Shown: positions 7,756-16,093, counted from the first letter of the stretch. The stretch: 64,000 nt of DNA from Promicromonospora thailandica (GCF_024171955.1 NZ_JAMTCS010000017.1:1-64000); one strand, 5' to 3'. Numbers and translations: made by a program. The notes: generated by a model not told the origin, from the sequence alone.

Positions 7756-8907
7756 ATGACAGGCAGTGTGCACCGGTGGACCGGTCGAGAGACCAAGCAG
7801 CTTCGGCAGGCGCTTCGTATGACGCAGCGCCTGTTCGCCGAGCATCTGGGCGTCAGCGACCGAGTGGTCGCCAAGTGGGAGTCAGGGGGCACTGACTACG
7901 TTCCGCGGCCCGAGACACAGGCTCTTCTGGACACGGCGCTCGCTCGTGCTTCCGACGAACAGAGCGGGCGCTTTCACAGCCTGACGGCGCCAGGCGGCAA
8001 GCGCCTAGGTCGTGTCAGGGACGCCGCGGCCGACGCCATCCGGGTCGACTCGCACAAGTTCATGCCGGTCTTCGTCGGGCACTACCTCGCCGCCAGGCTC
8101 ATGAAACGAGTCGGGCTCGAGGCGCCCGAGGCTCTTCTGGACACAGGATTCGCGCCCATCGATCACCCTGATGCCGACCAGTGCTCGCTCTATGTGCATC
8201 CCTGTGGAGTGGCCCTGTTCCACATCGTCCAGCCGCGCGAGCCCGAGACGCTCTCGGAGCTCGCCGAATGGCGGTACCGCACCTATGCGACAGACCCACC
8301 ATGGGCCGCGCAGGTACTGGCGGATCTGCTCGGCGCCAACGGCCACACCGACCTGAGGCCGGAGTATGTGCTGTCCGCGTATTGGCTCCACGACTGCCCG
8401 TGGGACGACGCCCAGTACGAAACTGCTCTGCAGCTCATGGCGACACCGTCGCCGCTGGTCGATCGCAGCGACCCGAACGAGGTGAGGGTGCTCGGCGCAG
8501 AGACCGAGACGACGCTGTTGTCGTCGGGCTTCGCTCATCCGGCGGTCACGTCCATCGGAGTGCACGGAATCGCGGCAGGCTTCGTCGGATGGTCTGGGGT
8601 CTCCTATCACCCGCTGGCACTCGAGCGTGCGCTGACGATCGACGAACTCGTCGAGACCGAGGTACTCGCGCAGCTCATCTGGTGCTACTCGGCGCACATA
8701 CAGAGATCCGTGGAGACCGGCCGTGACCCCGACGTCCCCGACCAATACGGCTGGCGCTTTCTGCGCGCAGCTCACTCGCGCCTGACTTCCGCCCGACCGC
8801 TGGAGACAGCCCAGCACCGCCTGATGAGAGAGGCCATCGTGAACACCAGTGGACTGACCGACATCCTGCTCGGTGCCCAAGCAGCCCTTCGAGAAGACCA
8901 GCGGTGA
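7756..8907 (+). CDS. XRE-family regulator with large uncharacterised C-terminal domain
   Basis: 383 residues. The N-terminal helix-turn-helix (residues about 8-45: ETKQLRQALRMTQRLFAEHLGVSDRVVAKWE) is a typical Cro/C1 fold. The remaining 330 residues are not a regulatory domain I know, though there is a Trp/Tyr-rich core (SELAEWRYRTYATDPPWA, AYWLHDCPWDD). Proteins of this layout are common in actinobacteria as pathway-specific regulators or sensors. It is translationally coupled (GTGA overlap) to an isochorismatase-fold hydrolase, which is coupled in turn to an FAD oxidoreductase, so it likely controls or senses something in that reaction. No ligand is inferred. Confidence 0.75.
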   Translation: MTGSVHRWTGRETKQLRQALRMTQRLFAEHLGVSDRVVAKWESGGTDYVPRPETQALLDTALARASDEQSGRFHSLTAPGGKRLGRVRDAAADAIRVDSHKFMPVFVGHYLAARLMKRVGLEAPEALLDTGFAPIDHPDADQCSLYVHPCGVALFHIVQPREPETLSELAEWRYRTYATDPPWAAQVLADLLGANGHTDLRPEYVLSAYWLHDCPWDDAQYETALQLMATPSPLVDRSDPNEVRVLGAETETTLLSSGFAHPAVTSIGVHGIAAGFVGWSGVSYHPLALERALTIDELVETEVLAQLIWCYSAHIQRSVETGRDPDVPDQYGWRFLRAAHSRLTSARPLETAQHRLMREAIVNTSGLTDILLGAQAALREDQR

Positions 8908-9479
8908 CGAGCGTGACCAGCACCCAGCTCCGCAACCCTGCTCTCGTCGTCGTGGACGTACAGAACGGCTTCGTCAATCGGCACAGCAAGCACGTTGTCC
9001 CGGCCATCGCCGACCTCATCACAGCCTGGACGAGCCTGAAGCTTCCGGTGGTGTTCACCCGCTACCTCAACCAGCCGGGGAGCGCGTACGAAAAGTACTT
9101 CTCTTGGTCGCGCCTGATGGAATCGCCCGAGATCGACCTCGCACCTGAGATCCAGCCGCTCGCTGCCGGGCATCCTGTGATCGACAAGCTCGGGTACACC
9201 TTGTTCAGCGACGAGGGAGCAGCTCTGGTCAGTGACCAAGGCTGGAACGACCTGGTGTTCTGCGGGATCGCGACTGAGAGCTGCGTGCTGAAGTCTGCGG
9301 CCGACGCCTTTGAGCGCGGGTACGGGCCATGGGTCGTGACCGACGCCTGCGCCAGCGACGCAGGAACCGAGACCCACGAGGCCGGGCTCGCCGTCACTCG
9401 CCGCCTGATCGGACGGCGCCAGCTCGTCACCACCTCGACGCTGCTCGAATCGCTCGCGCCAACTCAAGCCGACCGATGA
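8904..9479 (+). CDS. Isochorismatase-family cysteine hydrolase
   Basis: 191 residues from GTG 8904. The fold markers are clear: VVVDVQNGF (catalytic Asp) near residue 14, the LPVVFTRYL strand, and the cis-peptide/catalytic cysteine segment CGIATESCVLKSA near residue 113, followed by VVTDACAS. The family hydrolyses isochorismate, nicotinamide, N-carbamoyl compounds and related substrates through a Cys-Asp-Lys centre. It sits between an XRE regulator and an FAD oxidoreductase with four-base overlaps on both sides. Neither substrate nor pathway is determined by the sequence. Confidence 0.85.
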   Translation: MTSVTSTQLRNPALVVVDVQNGFVNRHSKHVVPAIADLITAWTSLKLPVVFTRYLNQPGSAYEKYFSWSRLMESPEIDLAPEIQPLAAGHPVIDKLGYTLFSDEGAALVSDQGWNDLVFCGIATESCVLKSAADAFERGYGPWVVTDACASDAGTETHEAGLAVTRRLIGRRQLVTTSTLLESLAPTQADR

Positions 9480-10327
9480 CGTCAGAAACGGACCTGGTCA
9501 TCATCGGCGGCGGACCCGCCGGATGCGCCGCAGCCGTCATGGCGGCAAGTGTCGGACTCACCAGCACCATCATCGAACCCAGGGCGCGTCTCGGCGGCGC
9601 TCTGTGGCGCATCGCCACCATCGACAACGCCCTCGGTGGGCACAGGACCGGTCCAGACCTCGCCGCAGCGGTACTCGCCGATGTCGAGCGCGCCGCGCCC
9701 GACATCGTGCACGCCGCGGTAACGCGCATCGACGCAACCGACCACTCGGTCAGCGTGACACTTGCCAGCGGGCGTCAGATCAAGGGGAAGCACGCCATCG
9801 TCGCAACCGGCGTCGCCCCCATCCAGCCGCACGACGCACCATGGATCATGGCAACCACCCCCATGAGGCTGTCTCCGCTGTGGGACGCCGATGCCGCTGG
9901 CGCCGTCGGCCAGACCTGGCTTGTCCTGGGTGCCGACCGCCCGCTCGGCACTTTTCTGCGCGCCAACCCGGCGCTCGATGTCAAGTTGCTGGTCCCGCAC
10001 CCACCGTCAGATTCCTACAAGACCGATGAAGTCGCCGACGACCCACGGGTCACCTTGATCCCCGTGGACGCGCTGATGGTCGATGACGACCTTGTCGCAC
10101 AGCCGGGCAACCTGCGGGGTGATCAGACATTCACCAATATCGGTGTCGCACCCGTGGCCATCCACGGACTCGTCCACGATGCGGACGGTTACTGCCCCAT
10201 CGAGGGCCAGCACCCACGAGTGCACATCGCTGGCGACCTGCGCTCGTCACGCGGGCAACGTGTCCAGACCGCGATGGGGTCCGGCGCCGAGGCTGCGCTG
10301 AGTGCTTACTACGCAGGGCGAAGCTGA
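9476..10327 (+). CDS. FAD-dependent oxidoreductase, thioredoxin-reductase-like
   Basis: 283 residues from ATG 9476, overlapping the previous stop. The N-terminal dinucleotide motif is VIIGGGPAGCAAA, with a glutamate-ending strand (TIIEPRARLGG) that binds the adenosine ribose. ATGVAP is the usual second motif, and near the C-terminus HIAGDLRSSRGQR matches the FAD-binding GD motif. The internal NADPH domain and redox-active CxxC of true thioredoxin reductases are not evident; the cysteine near the N-terminus (PAGC) is not in a CxxC. It may act as a small-molecule oxidoreductase in the same pathway as the hydrolase upstream. Convergent with the acetyltransferase at 10386. Confidence 0.8.
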   Translation: MTSETDLVIIGGGPAGCAAAVMAASVGLTSTIIEPRARLGGALWRIATIDNALGGHRTGPDLAAAVLADVERAAPDIVHAAVTRIDATDHSVSVTLASGRQIKGKHAIVATGVAPIQPHDAPWIMATTPMRLSPLWDADAAGAVGQTWLVLGADRPLGTFLRANPALDVKLLVPHPPSDSYKTDEVADDPRVTLIPVDALMVDDDLVAQPGNLRGDQTFTNIGVAPVAIHGLVHDADGYCPIEGQHPRVHIAGDLRSSRGQRVQTAMGSGAEAALSAYYAGRS

Positions 10328-10385
10328 TGGATGCGCTGCCCGCGGGACTCACATTTCAGTGTGGGCTGATCGAGCTGCGGTGTGC

Positions 10386-10880
10386 TCATCGCACCATGCG
10401 GATCAGCGCGAAGCCGAGGCTGTCGGTAAGCCCCGCGCCGTCCGGTGTGAACCCGTGCTTCTCGTAGAACCTACGGGCGCGCGGGTTCGCACCAGCCACC
10501 CAGAGTTCGGCGGACCGGTTGGACGGCAGAACGGTGTCGAGGAGGAGCCCGCCGATCCCGGTCCCGTGGTACTCACCGAGCACGTAGAGCGACCACAGCT
10601 CATCGTCCCGGACAGGCGGAGGAACGCCCTGCGTCGTCCGCGTCGGACCAGCCTTGGCGAAGCCCACCACCTGTTCGTCGACGACGGCGACCGAGGGGTG
10701 CCCGGCGTCGACGTCGGACAGCCGTTCGTGCCACCGCTGCGCGCGGCGCTCGACCGTGTCGGTCTCCCAGTGCTCGACCGGGAGCAGGCCGGAATAGGTC
10801 TGCACCCAGGAGGTGTGGTGCACGACGGCGATCGCCTCGGCGTCATCGGGGACCGCGGGCCGCACCAGTGGCTCGCTCAT
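10386..10880 (-). CDS. GNAT-family N-acetyltransferase
   Basis: 164 residues. Motif A is seen as LYVLGEYHGTGIGGLLLDTVL and motif B as LWVAGANPRARRFYEKHGF, the classical GNAT pattern of small-molecule acetyltransferases. N-terminal PAVPDDAEAIAVVHHTSW fits the start of the fold. It is convergent with the FAD oxidoreductase and has about 230 bp of non-coding sequence before the next gene. Substrate not predictable. Confidence 0.85.
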   Translation of the reverse strand: MSEPLVRPAVPDDAEAIAVVHHTSWVQTYSGLLPVEHWETDTVERRAQRWHERLSDVDAGHPSVAVVDEQVVGFAKAGPTRTTQGVPPPVRDDELWSLYVLGEYHGTGIGGLLLDTVLPSNRSAELWVAGANPRARRFYEKHGFTPDGAGLTDSLGFALIRMVR

Positions 10881-11110
10881 CGGCCCACGATGACACCTGA
10901 CGCTCCCTGGCCGCGAGGCATTTGCGGCAGCCTCAGCACGTCGAGGCCAATCCGACTGTCCAGCACCGGCGTCCTCGCCTCGGGAACGTCCACGCCCTGA
11001 CGCGGGGCGCTGCGCTCTTCCTGAGGTTCCTTCGGACCAGTACAGCGGTGGCTCCGTAGCCGAGAGAATGCCGTGGCGTCCCTCGGAGGACCGCCGATAC
11101 GGTCGCGCTC

Positions 11111-11728
11111 ATGCTCGAAATCCCGCAACGGCAGGTACGTGCTGTGTTCGACGACGCCACGATCGTCGTCTACCAGGCCTACCCACCCGCGATCGCTGAC
11201 GCCGCCCTGGCAGCCGGGACGTTCGTGCCACCGTTCAAGCGCGAGCGGATGACCTGGATCAAGCCGTCGTTCCTCTGGATGATGTATCGCTCCGGCTGGG
11301 CGACCAAGCCCGGTCAGGAGCGCGTCTTGGCCGTCCGAATCACCCGCGCTGGGTTCGAGGAGGCGCTGGCGACTTCATGCCTGTCGCACTTCGACCGGTC
11401 GGTGTACGACGACGCCGCGGCCTGGACCACGCGCAAGCGCCAGTCCGAGGTGCGAGTGCAGTGGGACCCCGAGCGGACGTCGTCCGGCGGCCCCTTGCCG
11501 CACCGGTCGCTACAGGTCGGGCTCAGCGGCAGCGCCGTCAGCGCGTACATCGACGAGTGGATCGTCGGGATCGACGACGTCAATGAGCAGGTCCGCCATC
11601 TGCGCGACCTGCTGCGCTCCGATCCGGACGCTGTCGCCGCCATGCTTCCGCCGGAGGGCGCCTACCCACTTCCCGACGACGTCGCCCAGGTCATCGGTGC
11701 AACACCCACGCCGGTTGCGACCCGATGA
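11111..11728 (+). CDS. DUF4291 family protein
   Basis: 205 residues. It contains the hallmark patterns of the DUF4291 family: VVYQAYPP near the N-terminus, ERMTWIKPSFLWMMYRSGWATK, and RVQWDPER, with LPHRSLQVGLSG further on. The family is widespread in bacteria and eukaryotes and has no established biochemical role; conserved Lys, Trp, Arg and Asp residues suggest a nucleic acid or nucleotide role, but that is guesswork. It stands alone on its strand after a 230-bp gap with no evident gene and precedes the mobile-element backbone. Confidence 0.85.
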   Translation: MLEIPQRQVRAVFDDATIVVYQAYPPAIADAALAAGTFVPPFKRERMTWIKPSFLWMMYRSGWATKPGQERVLAVRITRAGFEEALATSCLSHFDRSVYDDAAAWTTRKRQSEVRVQWDPERTSSGGPLPHRSLQVGLSGSAVSAYIDEWIVGIDDVNEQVRHLRDLLRSDPDAVAAMLPPEGAYPLPDDVAQVIGATPTPVATR

Positions 11729-11977
11729 AGCTGGCCGGGATGGCCTGAAGCACGCTGGCGGCCGACGTCGCCGTGGGCGGGCGGAAGTTCCGTGTGGTGC
11801 GCCCAGCTCCGCCGCCGCAGCACGCCCCGCTGTACAGACGAGTAGGTGGCGGGCGATGCGCACCGGCGCACACCGCCCGGGAAATGCAGCAGACCAGGAT
11901 GCCGATCTCAAGCGACTGTGCCGCGAAGCAGGCCTCACGACGAGAAATAGGTGCGCGCCCCTGACCAGGGCACACGC

Positions 11978-12026
11978 TCCGCACACCAACAGGTGTGCGC
12001 TCCTTGGGTGTGCGGAAAGTGCGCGC
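11978..12026. promoter_or_regulatory. Cluster of GTGTGCG-type repeats, likely operator or iteron region
   Basis: In the 320-bp gap before the gene starting at 12048 there is an inverted pair TCCGCACACC (11978-11987) and GGTGTGCGGA (12007-12016). A further copy of GGTGTGCGC lies at 11992-12000, and nearby variants are GGCACACGCT (11969-11978) and GTGCGCGCAC (12019-12028). The motif repeats over about 55 bp in both orientations immediately upstream of the start codon. Such a cluster fits a regulator binding site of the mobile element or short iterons of a plasmid-type replication region. No function can be told from sequence alone. The remaining part of the gap (11729-11968) contains nothing I can identify. 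Confidence 0.5.
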
Positions 12027-12047
12027 ACGATCTGCATGATCGCGCCC

Positions 12048-13220
12048 ATGAACACGAAGCCGAACACTCCCCCGAAAGATCCCACGTCGCACGGCGACCC
12101 GAGCAATTCGTGCGGCCCGCGACCACCAGACACCGCGGCCAAACTGCACGAGTTGGGGGACATGGACGACCCACACATCGACCTGCGTGAACGCCATGTC
12201 CCCCAACCGCCTGGACTGCAGAATGCGCGCCCAGGGGGACGTCGCGTGGTACCTCGACGGGTACAGGTGCAAGTCACGGTGCAGGACATGGACGCCACCG
12301 ATCGCATGACGCCGCCCGGCCCGCTCGGCCAGCCGGCAGAGCCACGCGGATTCACTTCACCAGAAGGCCTGCGCCAGCTCTTGCTTCGACTGCATGGCGC
12401 GGGCCCCGACGTCTGGGCCACCGATCCGGAGGCAGAGGCCCTGCTTGAGCACTGCGCCCGCCGGTTCGGTGCGCTGGCCCGCCGGTACCGGCAGACTCCG
12501 CACGACGCCGCGGTAGCCGCGTTCGAGGTGCTGCGTGCCGCCGCGACCGCGCGTGCCGTGGATCCGTGGGCGGTGGTGACCAGAGCGGTGGAACTGACCG
12601 TGCAGGCGAACGAGCGCGCCGACGCCCTGCTGTGCTCCACCGGCAAGGCCCGGCGCCTGATGTCCGGCGAGCACCATGACGTGGTCCGGTTCGGCGAGCG
12701 CGATGACGGCGACCGCTCGTGGGCAGACCACCTCGATGCGATCTCTGGTGCTCGGCGCCGGGCGTCCGCCGACGCTTCCGCCGGCCCGAGTCCAGTCAAC
12801 GGTGTCACTCCCGGGGAGGTTCCGGTGGCCGTGACGAACGTCGTCGAGCTGCTCGTCGCGCTCGGCTGGCCCCGAGCCGTCGCCACGAACGGCCTGGACT
12901 ACATCTGCTCCCGCTTGGTCGAGGCCGGCAACCCAGCCACCGCATTCGAGTACCTGCGGCGTGACCTGACGCCATTGACCCTGCTGGACATCCCGCACCG
13001 CTCGTGGACCGCCCTGTGCCGCATCGTCCTGGGACCCGATGATGGCCTCGGGCAGATCTCCGGTCTCCTGCGCCGTGTCCTGTCCGGCGAACCAATCGCC
13101 ACTCTGCTGACGGATCAGAAGCTCGTCGGTCAGGTCGTCCGTTTCTCACCGTCAGGACACAGAGCCATCGTGCCCGCGACAGATCGATCGGCCATGACAC
13201 GGACGGTGCGCAATGCCTGA
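12048..13220 (+). CDS. Hypothetical protein of integrative elements
   Basis: 390 residues from ATG 12048; ATG 12036 and ATG 12288 are alternatives, and the first 85 residues are poor in structure, so the true start is unsure. The core contains an alpha-helical region (HCARRFGALARRYRQTPHDAAVAAFEVLRAAATARAVDPW) and further helical segments to the C-terminus. I do not recognise a domain. It overlaps the ParB-like gene by eight bases, and the pair probably works together. The position just behind a repeat cluster, with a ParB partner, suggests a role in replication, partition or regulation of the element. The function is unassigned. Confidence 0.6.
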   Translation: MNTKPNTPPKDPTSHGDPSNSCGPRPPDTAAKLHELGDMDDPHIDLRERHVPQPPGLQNARPGGRRVVPRRVQVQVTVQDMDATDRMTPPGPLGQPAEPRGFTSPEGLRQLLLRLHGAGPDVWATDPEAEALLEHCARRFGALARRYRQTPHDAAVAAFEVLRAAATARAVDPWAVVTRAVELTVQANERADALLCSTGKARRLMSGEHHDVVRFGERDDGDRSWADHLDAISGARRRASADASAGPSPVNGVTPGEVPVAVTNVVELLVALGWPRAVATNGLDYICSRLVEAGNPATAFEYLRRDLTPLTLLDIPHRSWTALCRIVLGPDDGLGQISGLLRRVLSGEPIATLLTDQKLVGQVVRFSPSGHRAIVPATDRSAMTRTVRNA

Positions 13221-14349
13221 CGAAGCCGACGCCCTCGCCGGAGCGCTCACCGTGACCGTTGACTCGATCATCGTCGGGGCACGCCATCGCAAGGACGCTG
13301 GCGACCTTGATTCGCTCGCCGCGTCGATCGACCAGCTCGGGCTGCTGCAGCCCATCACCGTCACACCGGACCGGGTGCTGGTGTGCGGGTGGCGGCGTCT
13401 GGAGGCCGTCAAGCGCCTGGGTTGGAAGTCGATCAAGGTCTGGGTGCGCTCCGGGATCTCCGACCCGGTCACTGCTCTGCTGGCAGAACGCGACGAGAAC
13501 ACCCAACGGAAGGACTACACCCCGCTGGAGAAGGAAGCTCTCTACCGCGAGATCAAGGAACTACTCCGCGAAGATGCCGAGCGCCGGCAGGCCGAGACGC
13601 GGTTCGGCGGGGCGCGGCGGAATGAGAACAAGAAGACAGCCACGGTCGATGCCAGCGGTGGAGTCCACCGGACCTCACCGGGACAGCCTGAGGACAAGAC
13701 AGATGCCACGCACGACCGGTCTGGACGGGGCAAAGTCCGGGAGCAGGCAGCGCTGATCGTCACCGGCAGCAAGTCGCAGAACACGCTCGAACGCCTCAGC
13801 ATGCTCGTCGACCTCACTCGCGACGTCGCCCGGCCCGGCCACATCCGGAACCTCGCCACTGAGGCCCTGGCTCGGATCCAGGACGGGAACCCGGTATACC
13901 CCGAGTACGAGGCCGTACGGGCAGCTCTCGCCGCCACCGATCCGGACCAGCAGACTATCGAGCCTGTGACCGCCGACGACGTTCAGGAACTCCTGGCCAC
14001 GGTCAGGAAGAACGATTACCGCCCGCACCCCTCGAACAACGACGCGGGTAAGTTCGAAGGCCGCGAGAACGATCACCCCGGCAGCAGGTTGCGGACCGCA
14101 CCGGCCAGTCTTCGCCAGTGGGCCTCGATCTGGCCTGGCCTCAAAGGCTGGACCACCCAGTACGACCCCACGGTGATCGCCGCAAACGCCTCCGACACGG
14201 ACTGGACCACCTTTAGCGAGGTCCTCGCGGAGACCAACGCGTTCGCCCGACGCGCGGAAGCCGTACGGAACGCAAACCAGGTGTTGCCCGACGCCGGCGT
14301 CCAGACGCTTTTCGACGCCACCGACGGCACGACGGACAGACCAGGGTGA
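13213..14349 (+). CDS. ParB-like nuclease domain protein
   Basis: 378 residues. The N-terminal ParB domain is obvious: DLDSLAASIDQLGLLQPITVTPDRVLVCGWRR (box with GxRR as W-RR) followed by LLAERDENTQRKDYTPLEKEALYREIKELL, the helix-turn-helix approach region. The middle (residues about 120-190) is polar and low in structure, and the C-terminus (RTAPASLRQWASIWPGLKGW) is unknown. ParB proteins bind centromere-like DNA for plasmid or chromosome partition, or serve as regulators in integrative elements; no ParA is nearby, so a plain partition system is not shown. Overlaps the previous gene by eight bases. Followed by about 140 bp without a gene. Confidence 0.8.
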   Translation: MPDEADALAGALTVTVDSIIVGARHRKDAGDLDSLAASIDQLGLLQPITVTPDRVLVCGWRRLEAVKRLGWKSIKVWVRSGISDPVTALLAERDENTQRKDYTPLEKEALYREIKELLREDAERRQAETRFGGARRNENKKTATVDASGGVHRTSPGQPEDKTDATHDRSGRGKVREQAALIVTGSKSQNTLERLSMLVDLTRDVARPGHIRNLATEALARIQDGNPVYPEYEAVRAALAATDPDQQTIEPVTADDVQELLATVRKNDYRPHPSNNDAGKFEGRENDHPGSRLRTAPASLRQWASIWPGLKGWTTQYDPTVIAANASDTDWTTFSEVLAETNAFARRAEAVRNANQVLPDAGVQTLFDATDGTTDRPG

Positions 14350-14493
14350 CTACGGTGCCATGGGCCAACCATGGCAGTGGAATTGATCCGACTCGGGCCA
14401 CCACGGCAACTGAAAGCTGCGGGCATCGAGGACGCACGGACCTCTTCCATACGGTGGCACCCACCGACACGTGGGGTATTTGCGATTCCCGCC

Positions 14494-15066
14494 TTAGGAA
14501 GTACGGCCGTTCCGGCTACGCTTCGCGTGAGCCCTGCGAGCGATTTTTCGCGCGCCCGTGGCGTTCATTCGCCAACGCGCGAAACTCACGCTGACTCCAA
14601 ACCGAGTGGCTACACTAGCATCACTGACATTGTCATACGCGAGGCGGAGAGCGGCCTCGGTCGGCAAGAGCAACTCACCGCTAAGTTCAGCAGCCTCGTC
14701 CTCGTGGTCCTTATTCATGACACGACAGCGACCAGCATCTGTAAGAGTGGCCGAGAACGGATGCTCCAGGACAACGTGCGAAATCTCATGGCTCGCAGTG
14801 GAGACGCGCCGTTCGGGAGCGTGCAAGTCATTCTCTACAATGAAGACACTGCCGTCAACACACGGAACCAGGGCTCCTGAAAAAACATCCGGCCTGCTCA
14901 CCGCAAAGTGTTCCATCGCCTCGGGCGTGCACTCCGCCTCCGAAAGCTGGATCACGTCAACGCCGTAAAGATCAGCCAGTTCGTACGGGTCGAATCTATC
15001 ATGAGCAGTAAGGTCAACTTCGCGGCGTAGTTCTAGAGCTAGCGCTTTCAGTTGCGCCTTATTCAA
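14494..15066 (-). CDS. ImmA/IrrE-family metallopeptidase
   Basis: 190 residues from TTG 15066, overlapping the preceding XRE gene's stop codon. The zinc protease motif HExxH is visible as STASHEISHVV near residue 91, with a downstream DHEDEAAELSGELLLP segment that provides the third ligand region. Family members cleave or sense a cognate repressor; ImmA of ICEBs1 cleaves ImmR to start element excision. Coding composition here is clearly less GC-rich than the neighbours, suggesting recent transfer. It follows the XRE gene directly, exactly the ImmR/ImmA order. Confidence 0.85.
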   Translation of the reverse strand: MNKAQLKALALELRREVDLTAHDRFDPYELADLYGVDVIQLSEAECTPEAMEHFAVSRPDVFSGALVPCVDGSVFIVENDLHAPERRVSTASHEISHVVLEHPFSATLTDAGRCRVMNKDHEDEAAELSGELLLPTEAALRLAYDNVSDASVATRFGVSVSFARWRMNATGARKIARRAHAKRSRNGRTS

Positions 15067-15431
15067 TCTCGCTCTCCTCGTTTTGCCGATGCACGCCTCA
15101 GAGTTGCCTGAATAACTTCCTGAAGGTACTCGATATCTTCTTTATTGAGATCCTTCCGCGCTCGAAGCAATGGGGCGAGTTCGGCCATCAGTTCCGGCTG
15201 GCGAGCAGCCGCATGTTCATCCATCAGGAAGCGCTCCGCTGGGATACCCAACCATCGGACCAACGTCATAAAGCCCTCAGCATCGGGCTTATACCCATTG
15301 CGGAGCCGGGACAACAAGGATGGCGTTACACCAATCTCGCCAGCAAGTTGCCGCCAGGAGAGCGCTCTCTCGATCCGCACCTGATCGAGAGCGTCTTGGA
15401 GAGCAGGTGTGTTGATGCGCGTCTTGGCCAT
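15063..15431 (-). CDS. XRE-family repressor paired with ImmA
   Basis: 122 residues from ATG 15431. The Cro/C1 helix-turn-helix is at about residues 9-60 (ALSWRQLAGEIGVTPSLLSRLRNGYKPD then LVRWLGIP), with a C-terminal helical tail rich in Lys/Arg/Glu. It overlaps the ImmA gene by four bases, so the pair is likely co-translated. Such repressors hold the excision and transfer genes of integrative elements off and are removed by the peptidase when DNA is damaged or the cell is recipient-ready. Its own operator is probably the divergent region at 15472-15551. Confidence 0.85.
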   Translation of the reverse strand: MAKTRINTPALQDALDQVRIERALSWRQLAGEIGVTPSLLSRLRNGYKPDAEGFMTLVRWLGIPAERFLMDEHAAARQPELMAELAPLLRARKDLNKEDIEYLQEVIQATLRRASAKRGERD

Positions 15432-15471
15432 GCATCCTCCGATCAGAGTCAGAGGTCGTGATCTTACCACT

Positions 15472-15551
15472 GATGCACCGGTTTCGACCCACCGGTTGCA
15501 TCTCGACACACAGCCTGCCTACTATCGGATCAGTGGTTCGATATCGGATCA
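15472..15551. promoter_or_regulatory. Divergent control region with direct and imperfect inverted repeats
   Basis: Between the XRE gene and the small YjzC-like gene there are two identical decamers TATCGGATCA at 15523-15532 and 15542-15551, spaced 19 bp apart. Left of them GATGCACCGG (from 15472) is followed by an approximate inverted copy CCGGTTGCATC (15493-15503). This arrangement fits repressor binding sites for the neighbouring XRE protein at a bidirectional promoter. Both repeats are seen directly; that they bind the XRE protein is inference. Confidence 0.55.
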
Positions 15552-15571
15552 CAAGAGCCAAGGAGGAATCC

Positions 15572-15739
15572 ATGCCCGTCCCCATCGGAACCACCGCACG
15601 TACCGGACAGACCTGCCCGGAGAGCGGCGTCTGGGAAGTCGTCACCGCCCCCTCGACGACGGCACCCATCGCAAAGGGGAACACCATGCCGCCGTACAAC
15701 GGCGGTGCTGTCACCTGGAGGCTTATCCAGAAGGCCTGA
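15572..15739 (+). CDS. Small YjzC-like protein
   Basis: 55 residues from ATG 15572, with a strong ribosome site (AAGGAGGA) 6 bp upstream. The pattern TGQTCPESGVWEV, then TTAPIAKGNTMPPYNGGAVTW, resembles the small YjzC family found in Bacillus and actinobacteria, in which a Gly-x2-P-x-S-G-x-W/Y signature is followed by a KGxxFPP turn. The function is not known. It is divergent from the XRE repressor and shares its control region, so expression is likely tied to that element switch. An upstream in-frame start would add residues but lacks a ribosome site. Confidence 0.65.
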   Translation: MPVPIGTTARTGQTCPESGVWEVVTAPSTTAPIAKGNTMPPYNGGAVTWRLIQKA

Positions 15740-16093
15740 ACCCGTACACGCAGGACCGAGCACATTCGGAGCCTCCGAGAGCACTCAGCGCTATCGACCG
15801 TGATCCGGCCCGTACGGGCCGGATCACGGTCGATTTCGTTCAACCGGGCGACGGTCAGACCTCGATCCTGCACTGCATCGCCCGACCCAGGGTGCCTCGA
15901 CGGCTGACCCGTTTACCGGTCTACGTCGGCCTACCAAGGCGCCAGTGCTGCCAACTCCAACATGAGATGCACACCCAACCCGGCCCCCACCCGAACAGAG
16001 GTGCTGCTACCCGACGACGAGTCCCCTCACGCAGGCAAAGCCGGGGGTTCCTTCTCACCTATTCCACAAAGCCGGAACTTGAGAGGAGCCATC
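15740..16093. other. 354-bp gap with a 42-bp palindrome and no recognised gene
   Basis: The only structured feature is the perfect palindrome at 15793-15834 (listed separately). After it, about 250 bp up to the excisionase start contains no convincing open frame; a GAGGAG motif lies just before the ATG at 16094. Part of this could be attP arm sequence or promoter for the xis gene, but I see no arm-type direct repeats. Confidence 0.5.
15793..15834 (+). terminator. 42-bp perfect palindrome, probable terminator
   Basis: The sequence is self-complementary over the full 42 bp, centred on GTAC, and is followed by TTCGTT. It follows the small YjzC-like gene by about 54 bp and would form a 19-bp stem with a 4-nt loop, so a factor-independent terminator is the simple reading, although the T-tract is poor. 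A protein-binding site is an alternative. Confidence 0.55.

Noticed and set aside
14371-14880. Plus-strand open frame over the ImmA gene
   Set aside because: Antisense to a gene with a complete HExxH protease signature; its own translation has no recognisable domain.
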